From Oleiagrimonas sp035690885 (GTDB lineage: Bacteria; Pseudomonadota; Gammaproteobacteria; Xanthomonadales; Rhodanobacteraceae), in NCBI GenBank assembly GCA_035690885.1, contig DASSKC010000070.1:1-5393 (forward strand): a DNA stretch of 5,393 nucleotides, given 5' to 3'. The position numbers were made by a program, and so were the translations under genes. Each line of letters opens with the position of its first letter. The first letter of the stretch is position 1. Below the pieces are notes generated by a model. That model had not been told where the DNA came from. It saw only the letters and a list, made by a program, of their open reading frames with translations, and made no database searches. Below are positions 1-5,393 of the stretch, one piece after another.

Positions 1-1802
1 GGTTCATCGCCACGTTTGCGGTCGCGACGGCTTGGGGCGTGTTGCGCTATCGCCCCGAATGGTTTGCCAGTACCGAGCCATTTCTGCTCGTCAACTTCGC
101 GCTGTACCTGGCCATTCCATGGCTGTATCTGCGTCGCGCGATTCGCCCGGACAAGCTGGTCATGGACGGCTGCTTGCTGTTCGGCAATCCGTTGGCGTGC
201 TTGTTGCTGCAAGGCAGTTTGCTTGATTGGCGTGACACGCCGATGGCGCTCTCGACCCTCGGTGCGGCATTGCTCTACGCTGCCATTGCCTGGAACGTGC
301 GTCGCCAGTCGCGCCTGAATATCCTGCATGACGCATGGCTGGTATTGGCCGGGGTGTTCGCCACTTTGACCATTCCGCTGGCATTCGGTGCCGGGGTGAC
401 CGCGTGCCTGTTTGCCGTTGAAGGCGCCGGACTGGTGTGGCTGGGCTTGCGCCAGAAGCGCTGGTTTGCGCATGTATGCGGTTTGACCTTGCAGGTATTG
501 GCCGCCCTCGGTTTGCTGGACAGTTGTGCCGCATCGGCCACCGGCGATCTCGTGCCGGTGTTCAACCGTTGCTTCATGGGTGCCATGGTCATCACGGCCT
601 CCGGACTCGTCATTTGTCGGCTGTATCACCGCCACAAGGAAGCGCTCAATGTGGCTCGGGCGGGCAGCTTGTTGGCCCTGGCCTGGGTACTGGCGTGGTG
701 GCTGGGGGCCACGATCACGGAGACGCTGCGGGTACTGGACGGCCCTCGGGCGCTGGCCGGATGCTGGATGGTGCTGACCGTGACGATGTGGCTTGCCGCC
801 GAAGCGGCTGCGCGTTTGCGCACGCAAGCTCTGGGCACGACGACGGCCTGGGTTGGCGGCGGTTTGTCGGCGCTGCTGTTGCTGCCGATACTGCTGTGCC
901 TCGCATTTGATTGGCAACCCTTGCGCGGCTGGTTGCTGGTCGCTTGCGCGGTCATGGCCGTGACCGGTTGGCGTGCTTTGATGCAGCTCAAGGCGCATGC
1001 TTTGACGGCCATGCTCAGCCAGTTCATATGGTGGTGGCGCTGGGCGATGGTGGCCGGTGTGGCGGTTTTTATCGCCATGCAATCGGCGCATTCGCTGTCC
1101 GATGCCTGGCGTTTGCTGGCGGTATGCGTGCCGGGACTGGCACTGTGGTTTGTCACCTTGTGGTCGCCGCGCTGGCTGGCACCGCCGCTGCGTGCAACGT
1201 TTGCACGCACGAGGTCGTGGTTGCTGCGCTCGTTGTCACTGCTGTTTGCCGGTGTGTTCGTGATCGGCCTGTTCTTGCCCGGTGATGCTGCGCCGCTTGT
1301 ATTCGTGCCGTTGCTCAATCCGCTGGAGGCATTGCTGCTGCTGTGTCTGACCGGGCTGCTGGGCTGGAGTCGACACGACGCGGCCGTGGCCCGATGGCAA
1401 CAATTGCGCCCGCTGATGCTCGCCGTGGCCGGGCTGCTCGCCGTTACCAGCTTTGCCTTGCGCGGTGTGCATCAATGGGCCGGCGTGCCCTGGGATGCGC
1501 ATCTGGCGCATTCGGCCCTGGCACAGCTGGCGTTGACCCTGGTGTGGTCGCTGGCGGGGTTGCTGGCCTGGTTGCGGGGCTCGCGACGCGGCGAGCGTTT
1601 GTTGTGGATGGCCGGGGCGGTGCTCATGGCCGTGGTGTTGCTCAAGCTGTTGCTGATCGACCGCGGTCATCTCGGCAACTTGTTCGGCATCGGTTCGTTC
1701 ATCGCCTACGGTGTGCTGTGCACCATCATTGGTTACATCGCGCCAGCACCCCCGCGGCAGGCTGCCGCGGATCGCGACACGCCTTCTAAAGAGGCGAGCT
1801 GA
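1..1802 (+). CDS. DUF2339-type polytopic membrane protein, 5'-partial
   Basis: The reading frame is open from base 3 to a TGA at 1800-1802, so the window holds the last 599 residues; the true start lies to the left. The GTG at 39 is internal, because the frame continues upstream with FIATFAVATAWG. I count about 20 hydrophobic segments separated by short, often arginine-rich loops, so this is an integral inner-membrane protein with almost no soluble part in view. The segment with LNPLEALLLL (near 1315-1345) and the end KLLLIDRGHLGNLFGIGSFI followed by GYIAPAPP match what I know of the DUF2339 (COG5373) family, which is usually about 850-1100 residues. The biochemical function of the family is unknown. 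In some proteobacteria it sits beside a DUF3999 gene; none follows here. I am fairly sure of the family and have no basis for a specific role. Confidence 0.85.
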   Translation, partial: FIATFAVATAWGVLRYRPEWFASTEPFLLVNFALYLAIPWLYLRRAIRPDKLVMDGCLLFGNPLACLLLQGSLLDWRDTPMALSTLGAALLYAAIAWNVRRQSRLNILHDAWLVLAGVFATLTIPLAFGAGVTACLFAVEGAGLVWLGLRQKRWFAHVCGLTLQVLAALGLLDSCAASATGDLVPVFNRCFMGAMVITASGLVICRLYHRHKEALNVARAGSLLALAWVLAWWLGATITETLRVLDGPRALAGCWMVLTVTMWLAAEAAARLRTQALGTTTAWVGGGLSALLLLPILLCLAFDWQPLRGWLLVACAVMAVTGWRALMQLKAHALTAMLSQFIWWWRWAMVAGVAVFIAMQSAHSLSDAWRLLAVCVPGLALWFVTLWSPRWLAPPLRATFARTRSWLLRSLSLLFAGVFVIGLFLPGDAAPLVFVPLLNPLEALLLLCLTGLLGWSRHDAAVARWQQLRPLMLAVAGLLAVTSFALRGVHQWAGVPWDAHLAHSALAQLALTLVWSLAGLLAWLRGSRRGERLLWMAGAVLMAVVLLKLLLIDRGHLGNLFGIGSFIAYGVLCTIIGYIAPAPPRQAAADRDTPSKEAS

Positions 1803-1816
1803 GCGCGATCGCTCAG
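1799..1816 (+). terminator. Possible hairpin at the end of the DUF2339 gene
   Basis: CTGAGCG (1799-1805) and CGCTCAG (1810-1816) form a perfect 7-bp stem with a CGAT loop that overlaps the TGA stop codon. No T-run follows, so it lacks the second half of an intrinsic terminator. It could slow transcription or protect the mRNA end, or be chance. Confidence 0.3.
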
Positions 1817-1980
1817 GGACTTGACGGGTGTCATTGTCGTGGGCGAAACGCTGCCAGCAACAATTGATTGCTGACCGTTCGGTGTTGTGTGGTTGTCGGC
1901 AGCACGCTGTTGGCTGATGCGGCCGCGCTTCTCGTGTCGGTATCGATGGCTCACGTCAATGGCTCGCATGCATTTGACTC

Positions 1981-1989
1981 TGCTATGGT
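1981..1989 (+). promoter_or_regulatory. Possible extended -10 promoter
   Basis: TGCTATGGT fits the extended -10 pattern TGnTATnnT and lies 29 bases before the ATG at 2019, leaving a leader of about 20 bases. No good -35 box is seen 16-18 bases upstream. The nearby TTGACT (1974-1979) is too close to serve this -10 and has no good -10 of its own. The 216-base gap after the previous gene makes a separate promoter plausible, but the match is weak evidence. Confidence 0.3.
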
Positions 1990-2008
1990 CGAGACGACTT
2001 TGCTCCAT

Positions 2009-2014
2009 GGGAGG
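2009..2014 (+). promoter_or_regulatory. Ribosome binding site deciding the 2019 start
   Basis: GGGAGG lies four bases before the ATG at 2019. This purine-rich site is the reason for choosing that ATG over the earlier in-frame ATGs at 1887 and 2007; the 2007 ATG overlaps the site itself. Confidence 0.55.
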
Positions 2015-2018
2015 GCTC

Positions 2019-2714
2019 ATGTCGTACGATCTGAATGTCCGCTTGCGACGCTGCGACATGCCGACACCGGCGGCATGGGCTTCGGCGATCATTGCGGCGG
2101 ATTTCCCCGTGGCGCTGGATACGGACTTCGACGTCGACACCGATATGGGCTTTTTGCCGTGCGTTGCAAAAGGGGAAGCCAGCGGTTTCGAGTGCGCTGT
2201 ATCGGAACACGGTGCAAAAGGTACGCAAGAATCCGGCATCGCGCCGGGCCATGACTTCCGCGTCTGTTTCAGCATGGGAGCTTCGCCGCTGGAGCTCGTT
2301 TGCGGTTTTGCGGCAGCCAGCGTGTTGGCGTCCATGACCGGCGGCACATTGGACGATCCGCACACGGGCGAGTCAATTGCTTGCGGGCATGCGACAAGCT
2401 GGGCAAAAAAGCGGCTGGTTGCGTTGTCGACCGCTGATGACGAGCCGGCTCCGGAGCAGCGACACTACTGGTTCCGCGCCAAGCGTTATGGGTGGGGCTG
2501 GGGACTGCCACTGGTGTGGCAAGGCTGGGCGGTGTTGGGGATATACCTTTTGCTCGTCGCGGTCGGCGCGGCGGTGCTGTTGCCCTGGTACGGGCCCGAG
2601 GTCTTCTTCCCGTTCATCGTGGTGATGATGGCGCTGCTCGTCGGTACCTGCTGGGTCACCGGCGAGCCGCCGCACTGGCGTTGGCGCAAACAGCGACACG
2701 ACGGCGGGCGTTGA
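2019..2714 (+). CDS. Two-module protein: soluble N-terminal domain plus small two-helix membrane module
   Basis: The product is 231 residues from the ATG at 2019, which follows a GGGAGG site and gives the start MSYDLNV. Residues 1 to about 135 look soluble. They start with the MSYDL opening seen in many uncharacterised bacterial proteins and contain GFLPCVAKGEASGFE (45-58) and a helical stretch ending ASMTGGTLDDPHTGE (104-118). A proline- and acid-containing linker (138-148) leads to YWFRAKRYGWGWGLPLVWQGW (150-170), then two hydrophobic helices (about 169-190 and 196-213), and a basic tail GEPPHWRWRKQRH (215-227). From memory, the YWFRAKRYGWGWG...GEPPRWRW module occurs as a free-standing small membrane protein in Xanthomonadales, so this gene looks like a fusion. 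With no signal peptide, the N-terminal part is probably cytoplasmic. Function is unknown. The in-frame stretch 1887-2018 has no convincing start and reads as non-coding. Confidence 0.8.
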   Translation: MSYDLNVRLRRCDMPTPAAWASAIIAADFPVALDTDFDVDTDMGFLPCVAKGEASGFECAVSEHGAKGTQESGIAPGHDFRVCFSMGASPLELVCGFAAASVLASMTGGTLDDPHTGESIACGHATSWAKKRLVALSTADDEPAPEQRHYWFRAKRYGWGWGLPLVWQGWAVLGIYLLLVAVGAAVLLPWYGPEVFFPFIVVMMALLVGTCWVTGEPPHWRWRKQRHDGGR

Positions 2715-2781
2715 TGCGCCCGTCGCGTCGCGCAATTCGTGGCACCATGCCCGGTCCCCATTGACGCGCAGGCTATCGGCC

Positions 2782-3198
2782 ATGCCACCCATTTGCATTG
2801 TCTCGGCTGTCATCTCCAACGCGAGCGGTCAGGTCTTGCTGGTACGCAAACGCGGCACGTCGATCTTCATCCAGCCGGGCGGCAAGATCGAACGTGGCGA
2901 GGAACCGCTGGCGGCGCTGGCGCGCGAGCTGGACGAAGAACTTGGCGTGCGCCTGGACATGGCCTCGACCGTGCGCCTGGGTCGGTTCGAGGAATACGCG
3001 GTGCACGAGCCCGGTCGGCGGGTTCGAAGTGTGGCCTTTCGCTGTACCGTGGACGGCGCGCCGGTCCCGCAGGCGGAAATCGACGAGCTGGCGTGGGTCG
3101 ACCCGACCGGCCCGCGTCACGTGGCGGTGGCGCCGCTGAGTGCGCGCCACATTCTTCCTGCCTACGTGCAAAGCGTGGCCGGGGCGATCAGGAATTGA
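2782..3198 (+). CDS. Nudix hydrolase (MutT-like)
   Basis: The 138-residue product is a single Nudix domain, near the usual minimal size. The Nudix box GX5EX7REUXEEXGU is complete: G34, E40, R48, E49, E52, E53, G55 and V56, within GGKIERGEEPLAALARELDE and the following ELGV. The glutamates bind the catalytic Mg2+ or Mn2+. The family cleaves nucleoside diphosphates linked to another group, such as oxidised dNTPs, NDP-sugars or ADP-ribose. The sequence does not show which substrate is used, so I give no gene name. The protein should be cytoplasmic. I chose the ATG at 2782 because the domain's first beta-strand (ICIVSAV) begins right after it. A TTG at 2761 would add seven residues (MTRRLSA) but has no ribosome site. 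The site for 2782 is also weak (CAGG at 2767-2770, 11 bases upstream). It lies 67 bases after the previous gene and could share its transcript. Confidence 0.9.
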   Translation: MPPICIVSAVISNASGQVLLVRKRGTSIFIQPGGKIERGEEPLAALARELDEELGVRLDMASTVRLGRFEEYAVHEPGRRVRSVAFRCTVDGAPVPQAEIDELAWVDPTGPRHVAVAPLSARHILPAYVQSVAGAIRN

Positions 3199-3208
3199 CG
3201 GCCCCGGC
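3178..3208. terminator. Hairpin between convergent genes
   Basis: GCCGGGGC (3178-3185) and GCCCCGGC (3201-3208) form a perfect 8-bp G+C stem with a 15-base loop that contains the Nudix stop codon. It sits exactly where the Nudix and DUF481 transcripts converge, so it could act in both directions. Neither strand has a T-run after the stem and the loop is long, so an intrinsic terminator is doubtful. Confidence 0.35.
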
Positions 3209-3223
3209 GTGCGGATCGTGTGA

Positions 3224-4054
3224 TCAGAAGTTGTAGACCAGGTTGGTCGTGTACAGCTGATCGGTGCTCTGGGTGCCGATCGGAGCGTTGGAGTTGTAAC
3301 GCACCTGGTAGCCGAGTTTGAGCGCGAGCTTCTTGGTCATGCTCACCGACAGGCCCAGATCGTTCTGGTAGTACTTGTTCTTGGAGCCGGCTTCGACCAG
3401 CAGCGTGTCTTCCAGCTTGGTGTTGTCGGTGAACTGCCATTTCCAGCTGATCAGGCCGCGCCCGACCACTTCGTGCTCGACCGGCGGTTTGATCTTGACG
3501 CGCTGGCCGTTGATCACGTCGATGATGTAGGCCGGCTGGTAGCGCTTGTAACCGGGGCCGATTTCGAACGACAGCTCGGTGCGCTTGTTCTTGAGCAGAA
3601 TGTAGCCGTAGCCCACCGAGAAGATGCCTTGCCAGCGGTTGGCGCCGAAATCGTCATGCTCGTAGCGCAACGCGGTGACCAGATAGCTGCGCGGATCGAA
3701 CTTGTAACCGACCGAGGCGCCCAGCTCGTAGCGGTTGGCGGTGGTGCTGAACTGGGTGATCGACTCGCCGGTGTCGGCATCGACGATGGTGACGTCGCCC
3801 TTGGAGCGCAGGCCGGTCAGGTAGAAGCTGTTCTTCCAGCGTGCCGTTTCCTGCTTGAGGCTCAGCTTGGCGTTGATGTTTTCGGTATGCGAGTTGCCCC
3901 GGGACATGGCAAAGCCGAACTCGCCGGAGCCGTGCCAGCCGCCGGTGTCGGACGCATCGGTGTCCGACGACGAGCTGTCCTGGGCCATGGCGGTCAGCGG
4001 CAGGGCAAGTAGAATGCAGGTGGCAAGCGTGAGCCAACGGTGGGGGCGAGTCAT
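3224..4054 (-). CDS. DUF481 (YdiY-like) outer-membrane beta-barrel protein
   Basis: The product is 276 residues. Residues 1-24 form a signal peptide: basic RPHR, a hydrophobic core and a cleavage site AMA|Q25. A serine- and aspartate-rich linker follows, then GWHGSGEFGFAMSRGNSHTE, typical of the first strand of DUF481 proteins. The rest alternates polar and hydrophobic residues as amphipathic strands with aromatic girdles (YELGASVGYKF, GIFSVGYGYILL, ELSFEIGPGYKRY, LALKLGYQVRYN) and ends YNF. A C-terminal phenylalanine is the signal recognised by the BAM outer-membrane assembly machinery. E. coli YdiY is annotated as salt-induced; the physiological role of the family is not established, so export of a substrate is not implied. 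The ATG at 4054 is preferred to the one at 4060 because AGGA (4066-4063) lies eight bases before the former and only two before the latter. It is transcribed divergently from the WYL regulator gene. Confidence 0.88.
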   Translation of the reverse strand: MTRPHRWLTLATCILLALPLTAMAQDSSSSDTDASDTGGWHGSGEFGFAMSRGNSHTENINAKLSLKQETARWKNSFYLTGLRSKGDVTIVDADTGESITQFSTTANRYELGASVGYKFDPRSYLVTALRYEHDDFGANRWQGIFSVGYGYILLKNKRTELSFEIGPGYKRYQPAYIIDVINGQRVKIKPPVEHEVVGRGLISWKWQFTDNTKLEDTLLVEAGSKNKYYQNDLGLSVSMTKKLALKLGYQVRYNSNAPIGTQSTDQLYTTNLVYNF

Positions 4055-4062
4055 GGGCATCG

Positions 4063-4066
4063 TCCT
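4063..4066 (-). promoter_or_regulatory. Ribosome binding site of the DUF481 gene
   Basis: On the minus strand AGGA is followed by CG, an ATG (4060-4058), CCC and a second ATG (4054-4052). The spacing is normal (eight bases) only for the second ATG, which decides the start. Confidence 0.55.
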
Positions 4067-4090
4067 GACGAAAACAAACAGGGAAGCACC

Positions 4091-4122
4091 AGTGTAACCG
4101 CGTCGCCTGCAATACTGGTCAA
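4091..4122 (-). promoter_or_regulatory. Possible promoter and operator of the DUF481 gene
   Basis: On the minus strand TTGACC (4122-4117) is a good -35 box and TACACT (4096-4091) matches four of six -10 positions and lies 36 bases before the start codon. The spacer is 20 bases, longer than the usual 16-18, so unaided sigma-70 use would be poor. The boxes are overlapped by an inverted repeat, ACCAGT (4088-4093) and ACTGGT (4114-4119), that could be a regulator site. Confidence 0.3.
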
Positions 4123-4163
4123 ACGCGTGGCCACCATGAAGGCGGCATTCAGCATGTTGCGGT

Positions 4164-4197
4164 CCGCCGCCGGGCCGTCCATGCTGTGCCGCGGCGG
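4164..4197. repeat. Inverted repeat upstream of the WYL regulator gene
   Basis: CCGCCGC (4164-4170) and GCGGCGG (4191-4197) are perfect 7-base complements separated by 20 bases, ending 20 bases before the WYL start codon. This may be an operator or an mRNA leader hairpin. In such G+C-rich DNA a chance match is also possible. Confidence 0.3.
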
Positions 4198-4207
4198 TAC
4201 AACCAAC

Positions 4208-4211
4208 GGAG
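4208..4211 (+). promoter_or_regulatory. Ribosome binding site of the WYL regulator gene
   Basis: GGAG lies six bases before the ATG at 4218, a standard arrangement that supports this start. Confidence 0.6.
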
Positions 4212-4217
4212 TCATCG

Positions 4218-5189
4218 ATGGATCGCTACGAACGCATTCTCACCTTGCACCGCTTGCTCAAGGGCGCACGTTACCCGGTGACGCTCGCGCATTTGATGGA
4301 CGAGCTGGGTTGCTCGCGAGCCACCTTGTATCGTGATGTCGCCTTTCTGCGTGATGCCCTGGGTGCGCCGCTGGAAAGCGCCGGCGGCGAGGCGGCCGCG
4401 TTCAGCTACGAGGAGGGCGAAGGCGAGCGCTTCGAGTTGCCGGGTCTGTGGCTGACCAGCGAGGAGCTGGCTGCGATCCTGGCCTTGAACGAGCTGATCC
4501 AGCGCTCTGATCCGGGCGTGTTGACCGGTGCATTGGCGCCGTTCAAGGCACGCATCGAACATCTCATGGCCGACCGTTCGCGCGGCGACGCGTTGCCGAT
4601 GGAGCGCATTCGCGTCATTCCCTACGGCGCGCGCAAGCTCGACCAGCATGCGTTCCGCATGGTTGCCGGTGCGGTGCTGGAGCGGCGTCAGATCGGTTTT
4701 GGCTATCGCGCGCGCACCACCGACAACGACAGCCGACGGCGCGTCTCGCCGCAGCGGCTCACCCATTATCGCGACAATTGGTATCTCGACGCCTGGGATC
4801 ATGACCGCGAGGGACTGCGCAGCTTTGCCGTCGATCGCATCAGCGACGCCCAGGTGCTGGCCGACACGGCGCGTGACATCGACACGGCCGAGCTGGACGC
4901 CACGCTGGCCTCCAGCTACGGCATTTTCGCCGGCCCGCCCAAGGACTGGGCCACGGTGCGCTTTTCCGCTCATGCCGCGCGCTGGGTCGCCGATGAGCAT
5001 TGGCACTCCGAGCAACGCGGCACCTGGCTCGATGATGGCCGTTACGAATTGAAACTGCCCTACTCCAGTTCGCGCGAGCTGCTGCGTGATGTGTTGAAAT
5101 ACGGCGCCGATGCCGAGGTCGTGGCGCCGACTGCCTTGCGCGAGGAAATGAAGATCCAGTTGCAACTGGCGCAAGGTATCTACACGTAG
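4218..5189 (+). CDS. WYL-domain (YafY-type) transcriptional regulator
   Basis: The 323-residue product has the three-part layout of the YafY/WYL family and its usual length. Residues 1-55 form a winged helix-turn-helix: RILTLHRLLKGARYPVTLAH, then the recognition helix CSRATLYRDVAFLRD (32-46). A helical linker (78-120) follows. The WYL domain covers about 135-215 and has the intact signature NWYLDAWDHDREGLRSFAVD with RI (187-208), where W188, Y189, L190, R201 and R207 match the ligand-binding positions of the family. A WCX-type extension (about 240-320) completes it. WYL domains sense small ligands or nucleic acid and switch DNA binding; members act as repressors or activators of stress, defence or metabolic genes. 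The ligand and targets here cannot be read from the sequence. It is cytoplasmic. It diverges from the DUF481 gene, which with itself is a possible target. The final codons are unusual: the TAG stop belongs to a REP-like GTAG head. Confidence 0.92.
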   Translation: MDRYERILTLHRLLKGARYPVTLAHLMDELGCSRATLYRDVAFLRDALGAPLESAGGEAAAFSYEEGEGERFELPGLWLTSEELAAILALNELIQRSDPGVLTGALAPFKARIEHLMADRSRGDALPMERIRVIPYGARKLDQHAFRMVAGAVLERRQIGFGYRARTTDNDSRRRVSPQRLTHYRDNWYLDAWDHDREGLRSFAVDRISDAQVLADTARDIDTAELDATLASSYGIFAGPPKDWATVRFSAHAARWVADEHWHSEQRGTWLDDGRYELKLPYSSSRELLRDVLKYGADAEVVAPTALREEMKIQLQLAQGIYT

Positions 5190-5208
5190 GAGCGCACCCT
5201 GTGCGCGA
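5186..5208 (+). repeat. GTAG-headed REP-like hairpin
   Basis: The tetranucleotide GTAG (5186-5189) is followed after GA by GCGCAC (5192-5197), a CCT loop and GTGCGC (5201-5206), a perfect 6-bp stem, and then GA. The GTAGGAGCG...CGCGA layout is that of REP elements common in Xanthomonadales and Pseudomonas, which are mobilised by RAYT (TnpA_REP) proteins with a GTAG or GTGG head next to a hairpin. The TAG is the stop codon of the WYL gene. The hairpin may also help end its transcript. No RAYT gene is in the window. Confidence 0.6.
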
Positions 5209-5236
5209 TGGGTTTAAGGTTTCCTGATTAGCCCTC

Positions 5237-5253
5237 AAGCTCAGCCAGCTTTT
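5237..5253 (+). terminator. Weak terminator-like hairpin
   Basis: AAGCT (5237-5241) and AGCTT (5247-5251) can pair around CAGCC, and the T-run at 5250-5253 follows. The stem is only five pairs, partly A-T, and the T-run is short and overlaps it, so this is at best a weak terminator for the WYL gene. Confidence 0.2.
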
Positions 5254-5254
5254 C

Positions 5255-5302
5255 CCTTCTCCCCTCGGGAGAAGGTGGCGCGAAGCGCCGGATGAGGGTC
5301 CG
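5255..5302 (+). repeat. Intergenic repeat unit A (CCTTCTCCC/GGGAGAAGG type)
   Basis: A perfect 9-bp stem, CCTTCTCCC (5255-5263) with GGGAGAAGG (5267-5275), has a 3-base loop. It is followed by a second hairpin, GGCGC (5277-5281) GAA, wait-free 3-base loop and GCGCC (5285-5289), and then GGATGAGGG. This resembles the CCCTCTCCC...GGATGAGGG elements scattered between genes in many Xanthomonadales genomes (from memory). It is related, in inverted orientation, to the unit at 5355-5393. Confidence 0.6.
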
Positions 5303-5354
5303 AGCACGCGAATGATGAACATCTTGCCACCAGTCAACGGTTACGCGAAAACGA

Positions 5355-5393
5355 ACCCTCTCCCGCCCCCTGCGGGGCACCCTCTCCCGGAGG
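5355..5393 (-). repeat. Intergenic repeat unit B, inverted relative to unit A, cut by the window edge
   Basis: On the plus strand ACCCTCTCCCG occurs at 5355-5365 and again at 5379-5389, on either side of a hairpin GCCCC (5365-5369), CTGC, GGGGC (5374-5378). Read on the minus strand the unit lines up with unit A from its GGGAGA onward, with one gap and matching flanks. The part after 5393 is not visible, so its outer stem cannot be judged. Confidence 0.55.

Noticed and set aside
39..41. GTG as the start of the DUF2339 gene
   Set aside because: The frame is open to the left edge with membrane-like residues, and the family is several hundred residues longer than what would remain.
626..1318. 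A 230-codon open frame on the minus strand inside the DUF2339 gene
   Set aside because: It has a S/T/A/R-rich, low-hydrophobicity composition with no recognisable domain, opposite a clear polytopic membrane protein.
1803..2018. Possible small gene or RNA in the 216-base gap
   Set aside because: Beyond the hairpin at the DUF2339 stop and the possible promoter, I saw no tRNA-like fold, no supported start and no conserved motif.
1733..2365. A 210-codon minus-strand open frame spanning the gap after the DUF2339 gene
   Set aside because: It overlaps the ends of two supported genes, shows no family motif and has no convincing start signal.
2747..2764. Five-codon open frame (MPGPH) just before the Nudix gene, as a possible leader peptide
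   Set aside because: There is no ribosome site and no attenuator-like structure; so short a frame is expected by chance.
3473..4012. A 179-codon plus-strand open frame rich in D, V, A and G
   Set aside because: It is antisense to the DUF481 gene, which has a signal peptide, strand pattern and C-terminal phenylalanine.
4013..4024. Possible lipobox LATC in the DUF481 signal peptide
   Set aside because: The cysteine (residue 13) is followed by more hydrophobic core and a good AMA|Q signal peptidase I site, so the protein is not a likely lipoprotein.
4212..5174. A 320-codon open frame on the minus strand covering nearly the whole WYL gene
   Set aside because: It is in antisense to a gene with a full, recognisable family signature, has no ribosome site, and its composition (runs of R, Q, A, G) is typical of an antisense frame in G+C-rich DNA.

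Overview
The window is a high-G+C chromosomal segment with four complete protein genes and the 3' end of a fifth. The gene set and signatures suggest a gammaproteobacterium of the Xanthomonadales type (Rhodanobacter/Dyella/Lysobacter-like). The signatures are a DUF481 outer-membrane protein, a WYL/YafY regulator, a small C-terminal module with a YWFRAKRYGWGWG motif, a GTAG-headed REP-like hairpin and CCCTCTCCC-type intergenic repeats. The taxonomic assignment is inference from memory; there is no rRNA or other marker here.

Layout. Positions 1-1802 (+) hold the C-terminal 599 codons of a very hydrophobic DUF2339-type membrane protein whose start lies before the window. A 216-base gap with a short hairpin and a possible extended -10 promoter follows. 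Positions 2019-2714 (+) encode a two-part protein: a soluble N-terminal domain joined to a small two-helix membrane module. Positions 2782-3198 (+) encode a Nudix hydrolase with a perfect Nudix box. It converges, with only 25 bases between, on a DUF481/YdiY-like outer-membrane beta-barrel gene (3224-4054, -). A 163-base divergent intergenic region with two inverted repeats separates that gene from a WYL-domain transcriptional regulator (4218-5189, +). The last 204 bases carry no gene. They contain a GTAG-headed hairpin, whose head overlaps the regulator's stop codon, and then two related repeat units in opposite orientation. The second unit runs to the right edge.

How the genes relate. The three + strand genes on the left could be co-transcribed, but the gaps of 216 and 67 bases and the unrelated functions do not argue for one pathway. 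The DUF481 and WYL genes diverge from one control region, so the WYL protein could regulate itself and its neighbour; this is untested. Most of the window looks like ordinary chromosomal housekeeping and envelope genes. I found no CRISPR array, transposase, tRNA, rRNA, toxin-antitoxin pair or recognisable defence system. The parts most worth a second look are the repeat cluster at the right end, the two-module membrane protein, and the inverted repeats in the divergent promoter region.
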